Source: Pikeienuella piscinae (GTDB taxonomy: Bacteria; Pseudomonadota; Alphaproteobacteria; Rhodobacterales; Rhodobacteraceae). Taken from it: 64,000 bases of DNA. A program made the position numbers and the translations under genes. The DNA lies in contig NZ_CP049056.1 in assembly GCF_011044155.1 (NCBI RefSeq), positions 3,352,001 through 3,416,000 of the forward strand, written 5' to 3'. The first letter of the stretch is position 1. Every line of letters starts with the position of its first letter. This document shows positions 1 to 7,429 of this stretch, one piece after another. The notes beneath the pieces are model-generated. The model saw only the letters and a list, made by a program, of their open reading frames with translations. It made no database searches and had not been told where the DNA came from.

Positions 1-344
1 ACCGAGACGCCGTGCGCGCCTGCGCGTGCGATCCCGTCATCCACCGCCTGCGCGCCGACGGTTTGGCCGAAGCCGAGCCCGCCGTCGACCAGCGCGAAGG
101 CGCCGCCGTCGATCACCGTTTCGATCTTCCTGCCGAAATGCATCTGGCCGCGCTCCGCGTTCTGCAGATACCGCGGCGTGCGAACTACGCCATGGCTGTC
201 ATGGCCGGAGAGATTCGCCATGACGAGGTTCGCAGCGATGTTTGCCGCCTCCGTCCGCCCGGCCCCTGCGGCGGCGAAGATGTCGGCGATGAAACCGCTG
301 AGCCGCCCCTCCGGCAGCCTGAGCTCGTCAGCCTGACGCCCCAT
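1..344 (-). CDS. Ldh2/MDH2-type NAD(P)-dependent dehydrogenase, N-terminal part (runs off window)
   Basis: Reading leftwards from the ATG at 344 gives an open frame to the window edge (about 114 codons). The motif GHDSHGVVRTPRYL near residues 47-60 is the hallmark of the malate/L-lactate/ureidoglycolate dehydrogenase superfamily, which oxidises 2-hydroxyacids with a non-Rossmann NAD-binding fold. A later GGLGFGQTVGAQA stretch also fits the family. A purine-rich GGCGGGA lies 6-8 bases before the ATG. The gene is divergent from the TAXI transporter gene and probably shares its control region. Together with the transporter, the DUF1932 dehydrogenase and the IlvD-type dehydratase, it suggests use of a hydroxy or sugar acid. 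The substrate cannot be told from the sequence. The C-terminal two thirds lie outside the window. Confidence 0.8.
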   Translation of the reverse strand, partial: MGRQADELRLPEGRLSGFIADIFAAAGAGRTEAANIAANLVMANLSGHDSHGVVRTPRYLQNAERGQMHFGRKIETVIDGGAFALVDGGLGFGQTVGAQAVDDGIARAGAHGVS

Positions 345-360
345 AGTGTTTCCCGCCTTT

Positions 361-388
361 TTGATCGCCCTGTTCTTCAACCTAGACA
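361..388 (+). promoter_or_regulatory. Possible promoter of the TAXI-TRAP operon
   Basis: TTGATC at 361-366 and TAGACA at 383-388 are separated by 16 bases, upstream of the TAXI gene start at 449. It lies between two divergent genes. Assigned by eye only. Confidence 0.25.
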
Positions 389-448
389 TCCCATGACGTT
401 CCCGACAATCTGCAGATGCAAAAAAAACGAGATCCCCGGGAGGATAGG

Positions 449-1396
449 ATGAAACTACTTTACGGCATGGCAGCGCTCGCCCTGAGCGCCGCGCCGCTTC
501 ACGCGGACGAGTTCGTACGCATGGTCTCCGGCCCCGCCGGCGGATCCTGGTATCCGCTCGGCGCCAAGATCATGCAGGTGATGGAGGAGAGCGTCGAGGG
601 CATCTCCACCTCCAACACGTCGGGCGGCGGCGTCGGAAATGTGAAGGCTGTGAACGCGGGCGACGCGGAAATGGGCTGGTCCTACGGCCACACCACGGCG
701 AACGGCTATAACGGCGTCGGTTCGTTCGACAAGAAACAGGAGAATGTCCGCCACTTCGCGACACTCTATCCGTCATATTTCCAGACCGCCGTGCCCGCCG
801 ACAGCGATATCCAGTCCTACGCCGACATGAAGGACAAGAATATCAGCCCCGGTCAGGCGGGCTTCACCGGCACCGCGTTCGCGGAGTCGATTCTGGAATA
901 TTACGGCTTCGATTTCGAAGACATCAAAGCCAATGGCGGCACGGTCAGCCATGCGAGCTACACCGAGTCCGTCGCGCTGATGAAGGACGGACATATCGAC
1001 GTCTACATGGCGGTGACCTCGATGCCGCAGGCGTCCTTCATCGAACTGGAGCAGAGCCCCGGCATCCGCTTCATCGGCATTCCCGAGGACGATCTCCAGA
1101 AGATCATGGACGCCAATCCGGGCTATATCCCGGGGGTGATGCCGGCGGGCGTCTACGAGAGCGTCAAGGAGGAAACCCCGACGCTCGGCGCTGTGGCGAA
1201 TATCGTCATCAGCAAGGACGTGCCGGAGGAGATCGTCTACGAGATGTGCAAGGCGTTCTGGGCGAACCACGACACTTTCGCCGAGGTCAAGGGCATCTGG
1301 AACCGGGTGAAGCTCGAATCTGCGCTCGACGGCGTGGCGATCCCGGTGCATCCGGGCGCGCAGCGCTGTTATGATGAGCTTGGTGTTAGCGGCTGA
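449..1396 (+). CDS. TAXI-family TRAP transporter solute-binding protein
   Basis: Periplasmic receptor that binds a small organic acid and passes it to a Na+-coupled TRAP permease. The start at 449 follows GGGAGGAT and gives a classic signal peptide (MKLLYGMAALALSAAP, then a probable cleavage after LHA), for 315 residues in total. The mature N-terminus has the TAXI pattern GPAGGSWYPLGAKI, then NTSGGGVGNVKAVNAGDAEMG. This is the tetrapeptide-like region from which the family is named. Length is normal (about 310-330). The permease gene follows after 76 bases that hold a strong stem-loop. The ligand is unknown. Neighbouring dehydratase and dehydrogenase genes make a sugar acid or hydroxyacid likely, by inference. 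Confidence 0.9.
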   Translation: MKLLYGMAALALSAAPLHADEFVRMVSGPAGGSWYPLGAKIMQVMEESVEGISTSNTSGGGVGNVKAVNAGDAEMGWSYGHTTANGYNGVGSFDKKQENVRHFATLYPSYFQTAVPADSDIQSYADMKDKNISPGQAGFTGTAFAESILEYYGFDFEDIKANGGTVSHASYTESVALMKDGHIDVYMAVTSMPQASFIELEQSPGIRFIGIPEDDLQKIMDANPGYIPGVMPAGVYESVKEETPTLGAVANIVISKDVPEEIVYEMCKAFWANHDTFAEVKGIWNRVKLESALDGVAIPVHPGAQRCYDELGVSG

Positions 1397-1414
1397 AACC
1401 AGACAGCTTTGAAC

Positions 1415-1446
1415 GTCCGGGCGTTCTTCTGAACGGGCGCCCGGGC
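1415..1446 (+). other. Intercistronic stem-loop between receptor and permease genes
   Basis: Arms 1415-1423 and 1438-1446 pair over 9 bp with one G-U wobble in the RNA. No T-tract follows. Such hairpins between a binding-protein gene and its permease commonly protect the upstream mRNA, so that the receptor is made in excess. That role is inferred here. Confidence 0.4.
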
Positions 1447-1472
1447 GGACTGCGCGCCGAGCGGGTCCCGCC

Positions 1473-3482
1473 ATGACCACGTCTGAAACCATCACCTATC
1501 ATGAACGCCAGGAACCTGGTTTTCTTGAACGCATTCTGCTGGATCGCCGTTACTCCGCCCTGAACGCGTTGCTGTTCTTCTGCGCCGCGATCAGCGTGGC
1601 GCTAGCGATCTTTCACCTTTTCGCTGCGGTCTTCGGAACCCCGGAAGGCCGCTCCTTCCGCTCCGTGCATCTGACGGTGATGCTCGTGCTGGCGGTGTTG
1701 ATGAACCCGCTTTGCCGCGTCACGATGCGCGATCCGATACTTGTTCCGGGTGATCCGAAGAACGGCGTTCGCGCGCTCGGTTTCGGGATCGACCTGTTCC
1801 TCGTCGCGTCGGTGATCATCGTGCAGGTCTGGACGATATGGGATGTCGGCGCCTTCCAGATGCGGATGGGCGAAAAGACGCCGGGCGACTTGCTGATGGG
1901 CGCGATCCTGATCTTCATGGTCTTCGAGGGAACGCGTCGCGCAGTCGGCTGGGCGATGGTGTTCATCACCGGCTTCTTCATGCTCCACGCGCTGTTCGCT
2001 GACCATTTCTTCGGCTTCTTCTACGGGCCGCCGGTGAGCTGGAGCAAGTTCATCGACGTCCTGTTCATGAGCTCAGACGGGATATTCGGCATCCCGCTGC
2101 ATGTCTGCGCGACGTATATCGTCCTCTTCATCATCTTCGGCGCGGTGCTGATCCGGTCGGGCGCCGGGCGCTTCTTCATCGATCTCGCGGTCTCCCTGAC
2201 CGGGCACAAGACCGGCGGTCCGGCCAAGGCGGCGGCGGTTGCGTCGGGCTTCATGGGCACGGTCTCCGGCTCGGCGGTCGCGAATGTCGTCACCACCGGC
2301 TCCTTTACCATTCCGCTGATGAAGAAGGTCGGCTACCGCGCGAAATTCGCCGCGGCGGTGGAGGCCTGCGCCTCCTCCGGCGGGCAGATCACGCCGCCGA
2401 TCATGGGCGCGGCCGCCTTCATCATGGCGGAGTTTCTGGCCGTCCCCTACACGACCATCATCATCGCCGCGATCATCCCGGCGCTGCTCTATTTCGCGAC
2501 GATCTACTTCATGGTGCATCTCGAGGCGGAGAAACGGGGCATCGCCTCGATCCCGAAGAACATGCTGCCGCAAACCCGCGAAGTGCTGCGCCGGGGCTGG
2601 CATCTGCTCATCGCCCTGGCGATCCTGATCGCTTTCCTCCTTTACGGATTCACGCCGATGAAGTCGGCGTTCTACGGGCTCGCCGCCATCGTCGGGCTGA
2701 GCTTCGTCAACCCGGCGACGCGGATGAGCCCGGTCGATCTTTTCGCCGCGCTGGAGGCCGGGGTGCGCGCATCAATCCCTGTCTCCATCGCCTGCGCCTG
2801 CGCCGGGATCATCATCGGCTCGGTCTTCGTTTCCGGTCTCGGGCTGAAATTCACCCAGTCGGCGATCGAACTGGCGGACGGAAACCTGCTGATCCTTCTC
2901 GGGCTCACCGGCGTCGCCTCGATCATCCTCGGCATGGGAATAACGACGACGGCGGTCTATATCACCGTCGCCGCGCTGATCGTGCCGGCGCTGATCAAGA
3001 TGGGGGTCGAGCCGATCGCGGCGCACATGTTCGCGTTCTATTACGGCGTCGTCTCTTCTATCACCCCGCCGGTCGCGCTGGCCGCCTTCGCCGGCGCCGC
3101 CATCGCCAAGACCCCGCCGATGGCGACTGCGGTGGAGGCGACGCGGGTCGGCGTCGCAAAATACATCGCGCCGCTGATCTTCGTCTATAACCCGTCGCTC
3201 CTCTTTGTCGGGCCGCTCTGGCTGACCGCGGTTTCCGCTGTTCTCGCGCTGATCGGGCTCTGGGTGTTGACGATGGCGCTGGAGGGCTGGTTCGAGGGCG
3301 CGGTGGATCCGCTGCGCCGCATCGGTCTGCTGGCGGCCGCCACCCTGCTCCTCTATCCGCCGGTTCCGCCGTTTCTCGGCGTCGCCGGCTGGTGGGCGAC
3401 GCTGGCGGGGGCGGCGCTGGCCGCGCTTTGCGTCGGGCCGAGAATCGCCGCCCGGCGACTGGCGGGGAGGGCGGTGCGATGA
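1473..3482 (+). CDS. TRAP transporter fused permease (DctQM-type, TAXI system)
   Basis: A 669-residue inner-membrane protein made almost entirely of hydrophobic segments. This is the size expected for the fused small (DctQ-like, N-terminal) and large (DctM-like) subunits used with TAXI receptors. Typical DctM-type stretches are visible: ASGFMGTVSGSAVANVVTTG around residues 255-275, SSGGQITPPIMGAAAF around 305-320, and SSITPPVALAAFAGAAIA around 525-545. These two GxITPP-type repeats form the transport core of the IT superfamily. It works with the receptor encoded directly upstream. Its stop overlaps the ATG of the next small gene (ATGA), indicating translational coupling. Confidence 0.93.
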   Translation: MTTSETITYHERQEPGFLERILLDRRYSALNALLFFCAAISVALAIFHLFAAVFGTPEGRSFRSVHLTVMLVLAVLMNPLCRVTMRDPILVPGDPKNGVRALGFGIDLFLVASVIIVQVWTIWDVGAFQMRMGEKTPGDLLMGAILIFMVFEGTRRAVGWAMVFITGFFMLHALFADHFFGFFYGPPVSWSKFIDVLFMSSDGIFGIPLHVCATYIVLFIIFGAVLIRSGAGRFFIDLAVSLTGHKTGGPAKAAAVASGFMGTVSGSAVANVVTTGSFTIPLMKKVGYRAKFAAAVEACASSGGQITPPIMGAAAFIMAEFLAVPYTTIIIAAIIPALLYFATIYFMVHLEAEKRGIASIPKNMLPQTREVLRRGWHLLIALAILIAFLLYGFTPMKSAFYGLAAIVGLSFVNPATRMSPVDLFAALEAGVRASIPVSIACACAGIIIGSVFVSGLGLKFTQSAIELADGNLLILLGLTGVASIILGMGITTTAVYITVAALIVPALIKMGVEPIAAHMFAFYYGVVSSITPPVALAAFAGAAIAKTPPMATAVEATRVGVAKYIAPLIFVYNPSLLFVGPLWLTAVSAVLALIGLWVLTMALEGWFEGAVDPLRRIGLLAAATLLLYPPVPPFLGVAGWWATLAGAALAALCVGPRIAARRLAGRAVR

Positions 3483-3703
3483 AGGATGTATTCCTTGGCA
3501 GGCCGGTTCACTGGCTGGTTGTCTTGGCGTTGATCGCGTGCGGCTGGATCGCCGGCGGGATGCGGCTCCACGTGACCGATTTCAACCTCTATGTCATCGC
3601 GCTGGGCCTGCTCTCGGCCGCTGCGCTCGCCATTGTTATCTGGACCACTGGCGATAGCGAGCAGGTCACGCGGGACCCGATCGAGGGTGAAGAGACGGAG
3701 TGA
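3479..3703 (+). CDS. Small two-helix membrane protein of the TRAP operon
   Basis: A 74-residue protein whose ATG overlaps the permease stop codon. Two hydrophobic segments (about residues 11-27 and 38-56) are followed by an acidic tail. I do not recognise a family. Position and coupling suggest an accessory subunit of the TRAP system, but this rests on context only. The frame is open, with the same base composition as its neighbours, and a dehydrogenase gene begins 25 bases later. Confidence 0.6.
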   Translation: MKDVFLGRPVHWLVVLALIACGWIAGGMRLHVTDFNLYVIALGLLSAAALAIVIWTTGDSEQVTRDPIEGEETE

Positions 3704-3728
3704 CGCGTCGAGCGAAAGGAACACGAAC

Positions 3729-4631
3729 ATGACGGAATCCGGGGCGCCGCCGGTGATCGCCGTAATGGCTCCGGGCGAGATGGGCGCGGCCGTCGCCGCC
3801 GCGTACGTCCGCGCCGGGGGGAAGGCGCTGACGGTTCTCGCCGGCAGGGGCGCGGAAAGCTGCGCGCGGGCCGAAGAGGCGGGGCTGACCGCATGCGCGG
3901 ATCTCGATGCGCTGGTCGCCGGGTGCGATCTCTTCCTCTCCATCGTTCCGCCCGCCGCCGCCGTCGATCTCGCGGGCGCGGTCGCGGATGCGATTCGCCG
4001 GACCGGCGCGGCGCCGGGTTTCGTTGAGTGCAATGCGATCTCGCCCGCCAAGGTCGAAACCATCGCCGCGCTTTTCGCGGGAACCGGAGTCGCTTTCGTC
4101 GATGGCGGCATCGTCGGCATGCCGCCTGGCGGCGGCGGCGCGCCTAATCTTTATGTCTCCGGCGCCGATTGTCCGGCGCTCATGCGGCTGGACGGGGTCA
4201 GTTTCGCAATTCGTCCTCTCGGCGGGACGCCCGGCGCGGCCTCCGCGATGAAGATGTGCTACGCGGGCGTCACCAAGGGGGTGAACGCCGTCCTGATGTC
4301 GGCGCTGTTGACGGCGGAAGGGTTCGGTCTGACAGAAGCCTTCATGACGGAGCTTTCCGAATCCCAGCAGGGGCTTTTCCGGCGGCTGGAGGTGAGCGCG
4401 CCACGGCTGCACGCCGACGCCGGCCGCTGGGCGCCGGAGATGCGCGAGATATCCGCGAGCTTCGCGTCTCGCGGTCAGCCGGGCGAGATTCACGAGGGCG
4501 CGGCCCGGCTTTACGAAATTCTGGACCGCTCGCCGCTCGGGCGGGAGACGCGTCGCACGCTGGACCGTAGCCGGACCGCGGTGGAGGCGGCGCGCATTAT
4601 CGACGCACACAATCGGGGCGAGGTCGAATGA
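3729..4631 (+). CDS. NAD(P)-dependent oxidoreductase, 6PGDH/3-HIBADH-like with DUF1932 C-terminal domain
   Basis: A 300-residue protein. The N-terminal Rossmann fold starts with IAVMAPGEMGAAVAAAYVRAG, a variant of the GxGxMG nucleotide-binding loop in which the first glycines are replaced as APGEMG. This variant is usual in the DUF1932 group. FVECNAISP and FVDGGIVGMPP correspond to the substrate-contact strands of beta-hydroxyacid dehydrogenases. AMKMCYAGVTKG near residue 175-186 carries the conserved catalytic lysine region. The C-terminal half matches the phosphogluconate-dehydrogenase-like DUF1932 fold. The start at 3729 follows GAAAGGAA. It probably oxidises a beta-hydroxyacid produced in the same pathway as the next gene's dehydratase. 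The substrate is unknown. Confidence 0.85.
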   Translation: MTESGAPPVIAVMAPGEMGAAVAAAYVRAGGKALTVLAGRGAESCARAEEAGLTACADLDALVAGCDLFLSIVPPAAAVDLAGAVADAIRRTGAAPGFVECNAISPAKVETIAALFAGTGVAFVDGGIVGMPPGGGGAPNLYVSGADCPALMRLDGVSFAIRPLGGTPGAASAMKMCYAGVTKGVNAVLMSALLTAEGFGLTEAFMTELSESQQGLFRRLEVSAPRLHADAGRWAPEMREISASFASRGQPGEIHEGAARLYEILDRSPLGRETRRTLDRSRTAVEAARIIDAHNRGEVE

Positions 4632-4653
4632 AACCCGCCCTTCGGAGATTCAG

Positions 4654-6384
4654 ATGAGCAAGACCTACGCCGATCTTCGCAGCGCCCGCTGGTTCACCCC
4701 GGATGATTTTCGCGGCTCGGGGCACCGCTCGCGCGCCATGCAGATGGGTTATGCGCCGGAGGACTGGGAGGGGCGCCCGGTCATCGCTATTCTGAACACC
4801 TGGTCGGACGCGCAGCCCTGCCACGCGCATTTCAAGGACCGGGCGGAATGGGTGAAGCGCGGAATCCTCCAGGAAGGCGGCTTCCCGATGGAGCTGCCGG
4901 CGCTGTCGCTCTCCGAAAGCTTCGTGAAGCCGACGACTATGATCTATCGCAACATGCTGGCGATGGAGACCGAGGAGCTCCTGCGCTCGCATCCGGTCGA
5001 TGGCGCGGTGCTGATGGGCGGCTGCGACAAGACCACGCCGGCGTTGATCATGGGCGCGCTTTCGATGGGCCTGCCGTTCATCTACGTGCCGGCCGGGCCG
5101 ATGCTGCGCGGGAACTACGCCGGCAAGATATTCGGTTCCGGCACCGACGGGCTGAAATACTGGGACGAACGGCGCGCCGGAACGATCACCAAGGAGCAAT
5201 GGACCGGGATCGAGGGCGGCATCGCGCGCTCCTACGGCCACTGCATGACGATGGGCACCGCCTCCACCATGACCGCGATCGCGGAGGGGCTGGGCGTAAC
5301 CCTGCCCGGCGCAAGTTCGATCCCCGCCGCCGACGCCAATCATCAGCGTATGGCGGCCGCCAGCGGGCGGCGCGCGGTAGAGATGGTGTGGGAGGACCTG
5401 ACGCCGGAGAAGATCGTCACGAAGGCGGCGGTGGAAAACGCGCTCACAGTGGCGATGGCGACCGGCTGCTCGACGAACGCGCTCATTCACCTGATCGCCA
5501 TGTCGCGCCGCGCCGGGGCCCCGATCGGGCTTGAGGATTTCGACCGCGCCAGCCGCGTGACACCGGTGATCGCCAATATCCGCCCCTCCGGGAAGGAATA
5601 CCTGATGGAGGATTTCTTCTACGCTGGCGGGCTGCGCGGGCTGATGGCGCAACTTGGCGACAAGCTCGATCGCTCGGCGCTGACGGTGACGGGAAAACCG
5701 CTTGGCGACGGGTTGGAGGGCGCTGAAGTCTACAACGAGGACGTCATCCGCTCGCTTTCCAACCCGGTCTATCACGAAGGCTCGCTCGCCGTGCTGAAGG
5801 GCAATCTCGCGCCAGATGGCGCAGTCATCAAGCCTGCCGCCTGCGACCCAGCTCTTCACGTCCATTCCGGTCCGGCGTTGATCGCGAACTCCTATCCCGA
5901 ACTGAAGGCGATCGTCGACGATGAGGATCATCCGATGTCGCCGGACACCGTGCTCGTCCTCCGGAACGCCGGTCCGCACGGTGGGCCGGGGATGCCGGAA
6001 TGGGGCATGTTGCCGATGCCGAAGGCGCTTCTGAAGCGCGGAATGCGCGACATGGTGCGGCTTTCGGACGCCCGCATGTCCGGCACCGCCTTCGGCGCCT
6101 GCATTCTCCACGCCGCGCCGGAGGCCTATGTCGGCGGGCCGCTGGCGTTGTTGAAGGATGGGGATATCGTCGATCTCGACATCCCCAATCGCAGCCTGAA
6201 CATGCGGGTCGACGAGGAGGAGCTGGCGCGAAGACGCGCGGAATGGAAGGCGCCGCCGCCGCGCTATCAGCGCGGTTACGGGTATCTCTTCACCAAGCAT
6301 ATCCAGCAGGCCGACAAGGGGTGTGATTTCAATTTTCTACTGACCGAGTTCGGCGACCCCGTCGATGAGCCGGTCATCTTCTGA
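4654..6384 (+). CDS. IlvD/Edd-family dehydratase, probable sugar-acid (aldonate) dehydratase
   Basis: A 576-residue Fe-S dehydratase of the dihydroxyacid/phosphogluconate dehydratase family. The three cluster cysteines are visible: C56 in NTWSDAQPCHAHF, C124 in GGCDKTTPA and C197 in SYGHCMTMGTASTM. The C-terminus has DARMSGTAFGACILHAAPEA and DIPNRSLNMRVDEEELARR, a pattern typical of the family. NTWSDAQPCHAHF and the overall length resemble pentonate (L-arabinonate or xylonate-type) dehydratases more than IlvD proper, and no other branched-chain amino-acid gene is nearby. GGAGA precedes the ATG. It would convert an aldonate to its 2-keto-3-deoxy acid, which fits the adjacent TRAP importer and dehydrogenases. 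The exact sugar acid is not resolvable. Confidence 0.85.
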   Translation: MSKTYADLRSARWFTPDDFRGSGHRSRAMQMGYAPEDWEGRPVIAILNTWSDAQPCHAHFKDRAEWVKRGILQEGGFPMELPALSLSESFVKPTTMIYRNMLAMETEELLRSHPVDGAVLMGGCDKTTPALIMGALSMGLPFIYVPAGPMLRGNYAGKIFGSGTDGLKYWDERRAGTITKEQWTGIEGGIARSYGHCMTMGTASTMTAIAEGLGVTLPGASSIPAADANHQRMAAASGRRAVEMVWEDLTPEKIVTKAAVENALTVAMATGCSTNALIHLIAMSRRAGAPIGLEDFDRASRVTPVIANIRPSGKEYLMEDFFYAGGLRGLMAQLGDKLDRSALTVTGKPLGDGLEGAEVYNEDVIRSLSNPVYHEGSLAVLKGNLAPDGAVIKPAACDPALHVHSGPALIANSYPELKAIVDDEDHPMSPDTVLVLRNAGPHGGPGMPEWGMLPMPKALLKRGMRDMVRLSDARMSGTAFGACILHAAPEAYVGGPLALLKDGDIVDLDIPNRSLNMRVDEEELARRRAEWKAPPPRYQRGYGYLFTKHIQQADKGCDFNFLLTEFGDPVDEPVIF

Positions 6385-6526
6385 TCGCGCGCGCGGCTTT
6401 CCGCATGACGGGGCGGGGCGCTCGTCGCCGCGAAAAGGGGGGTGCGATTGGCGAGCCTCCGGCGGCGGCCTCGCCTCTCGCATCGCGCCCCAGGGTCGGA
6501 AATGAAGGATTGTCTGGAGAAAGCTC

Positions 6527-7423
6527 GTGCCCAAGACAGCCCTGTTGATCGCAAATCGCGGAGAGATCGCTATTCGGATCGCGCGCGCCGCGCGTGATAT
6601 GGGCGTTCGGGCGTTCATGGTTTACTCAGAGCACGACGCTGGGAGCCTGCATCTCAGGGCCGGCGACGAAGCTGTCGCGCTGCCCGGACGCGGCGCGGCG
6701 GCCTATCTCGACATGGGTGCGATGATCGGAGCGGCGAGAGACGCCGGGTGCGGCTCCATCCATCCCGGCTACGGGTTCCTCGCCGAGAATGGGAATTTCG
6801 CCCGGGCATGCGCGGAGGCGGGCGTCGCCTTCATCGGCCCCTCGCCCGAGCATCTCGACCTTTTCGGTGACAAGGCGCGGGCGCGCGAAGCGGCGCAGGC
6901 GGCGGAAGTTCCGGTCATCAAGGGAATCGACCGGGCGGTGACGCTGGACGAGGCGAAGGCCTTCTTCGCGGCCGAGGGGCCGGTGATGCTCAAGGCGGTC
7001 GCCGGCGGCGGCGGGCGCGGCGCACGCGCGGTCCTTGAAGCAGAAGAGCTTGAACCCGCCTATCGGCGTTGCGCCTCCGAAGCGAAGGCGGCCTTTGACG
7101 ACGATGCGCTCTATGTCGAGGCGTTCATCCCCCGCGCGCGCCATGTCGAGGTTCAGATCCTCGGCGACCTGCACGGCGCGGTGACGCATCTCTTCGAGCG
7201 CGAATGCAGCGTGCAGCGGCGGTTTCAGAAGCTGGTCGAGATCGCGCCGGCGCCGGCGTTGGATGACAAGTTGCGGCGCGAGATGATCGAAGCGGCGCTC
7301 CGTCTGGCCGGGAGTGTCGGCTATCGAAACCTCGGCACGTTCGAGTTCCTCATCGACATCACCGGGCGCGCGGGCGGACAGCCTTTCATCTTCATCGAGG
7401 CGAACGCGAGACTTCAGGTCTAA
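6527..7423 (+). CDS. Biotin carboxylase domain fragment (5' part of the split carboxylase)
   Basis: A 298-residue segment that would be made if TAA at 7421 terminates. It contains the pre-ATP-grasp domain (LLIANRGEIAIRIARAARD at the start, SIHPGYGFLAEN near residue 80), the glycine-rich ATP loop KAVAGGGGRGARAV around 155-170, HVEVQILGD, and ECSVQRRFQKLVE. It ends in EANARLQV. It lacks the catalytic glutamate, the following RVNAE-type segment and the whole BC C-terminal domain. The product could bind ATP at most but could not carboxylate biotin. Note EANARLQV, with alanine where related enzymes usually have proline or threonine. Confidence 0.75.
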   Translation: MPKTALLIANRGEIAIRIARAARDMGVRAFMVYSEHDAGSLHLRAGDEAVALPGRGAAAYLDMGAMIGAARDAGCGSIHPGYGFLAENGNFARACAEAGVAFIGPSPEHLDLFGDKARAREAAQAAEVPVIKGIDRAVTLDEAKAFFAAEGPVMLKAVAGGGGRGARAVLEAEELEPAYRRCASEAKAAFDDDALYVEAFIPRARHVEVQILGDLHGAVTHLFERECSVQRRFQKLVEIAPAPALDDKLRREMIEAALRLAGSVGYRNLGTFEFLIDITGRAGGQPFIFIEANARLQV

Positions 7424-7429
7424 CATACC

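Noticed and set aside
4597-6300. Long minus-strand open frame opposite the IlvD-type dehydratase
   Set aside because: The plus strand encodes a full dehydratase with all three cluster cysteines. The reverse frame is His/Arg-rich without motifs.
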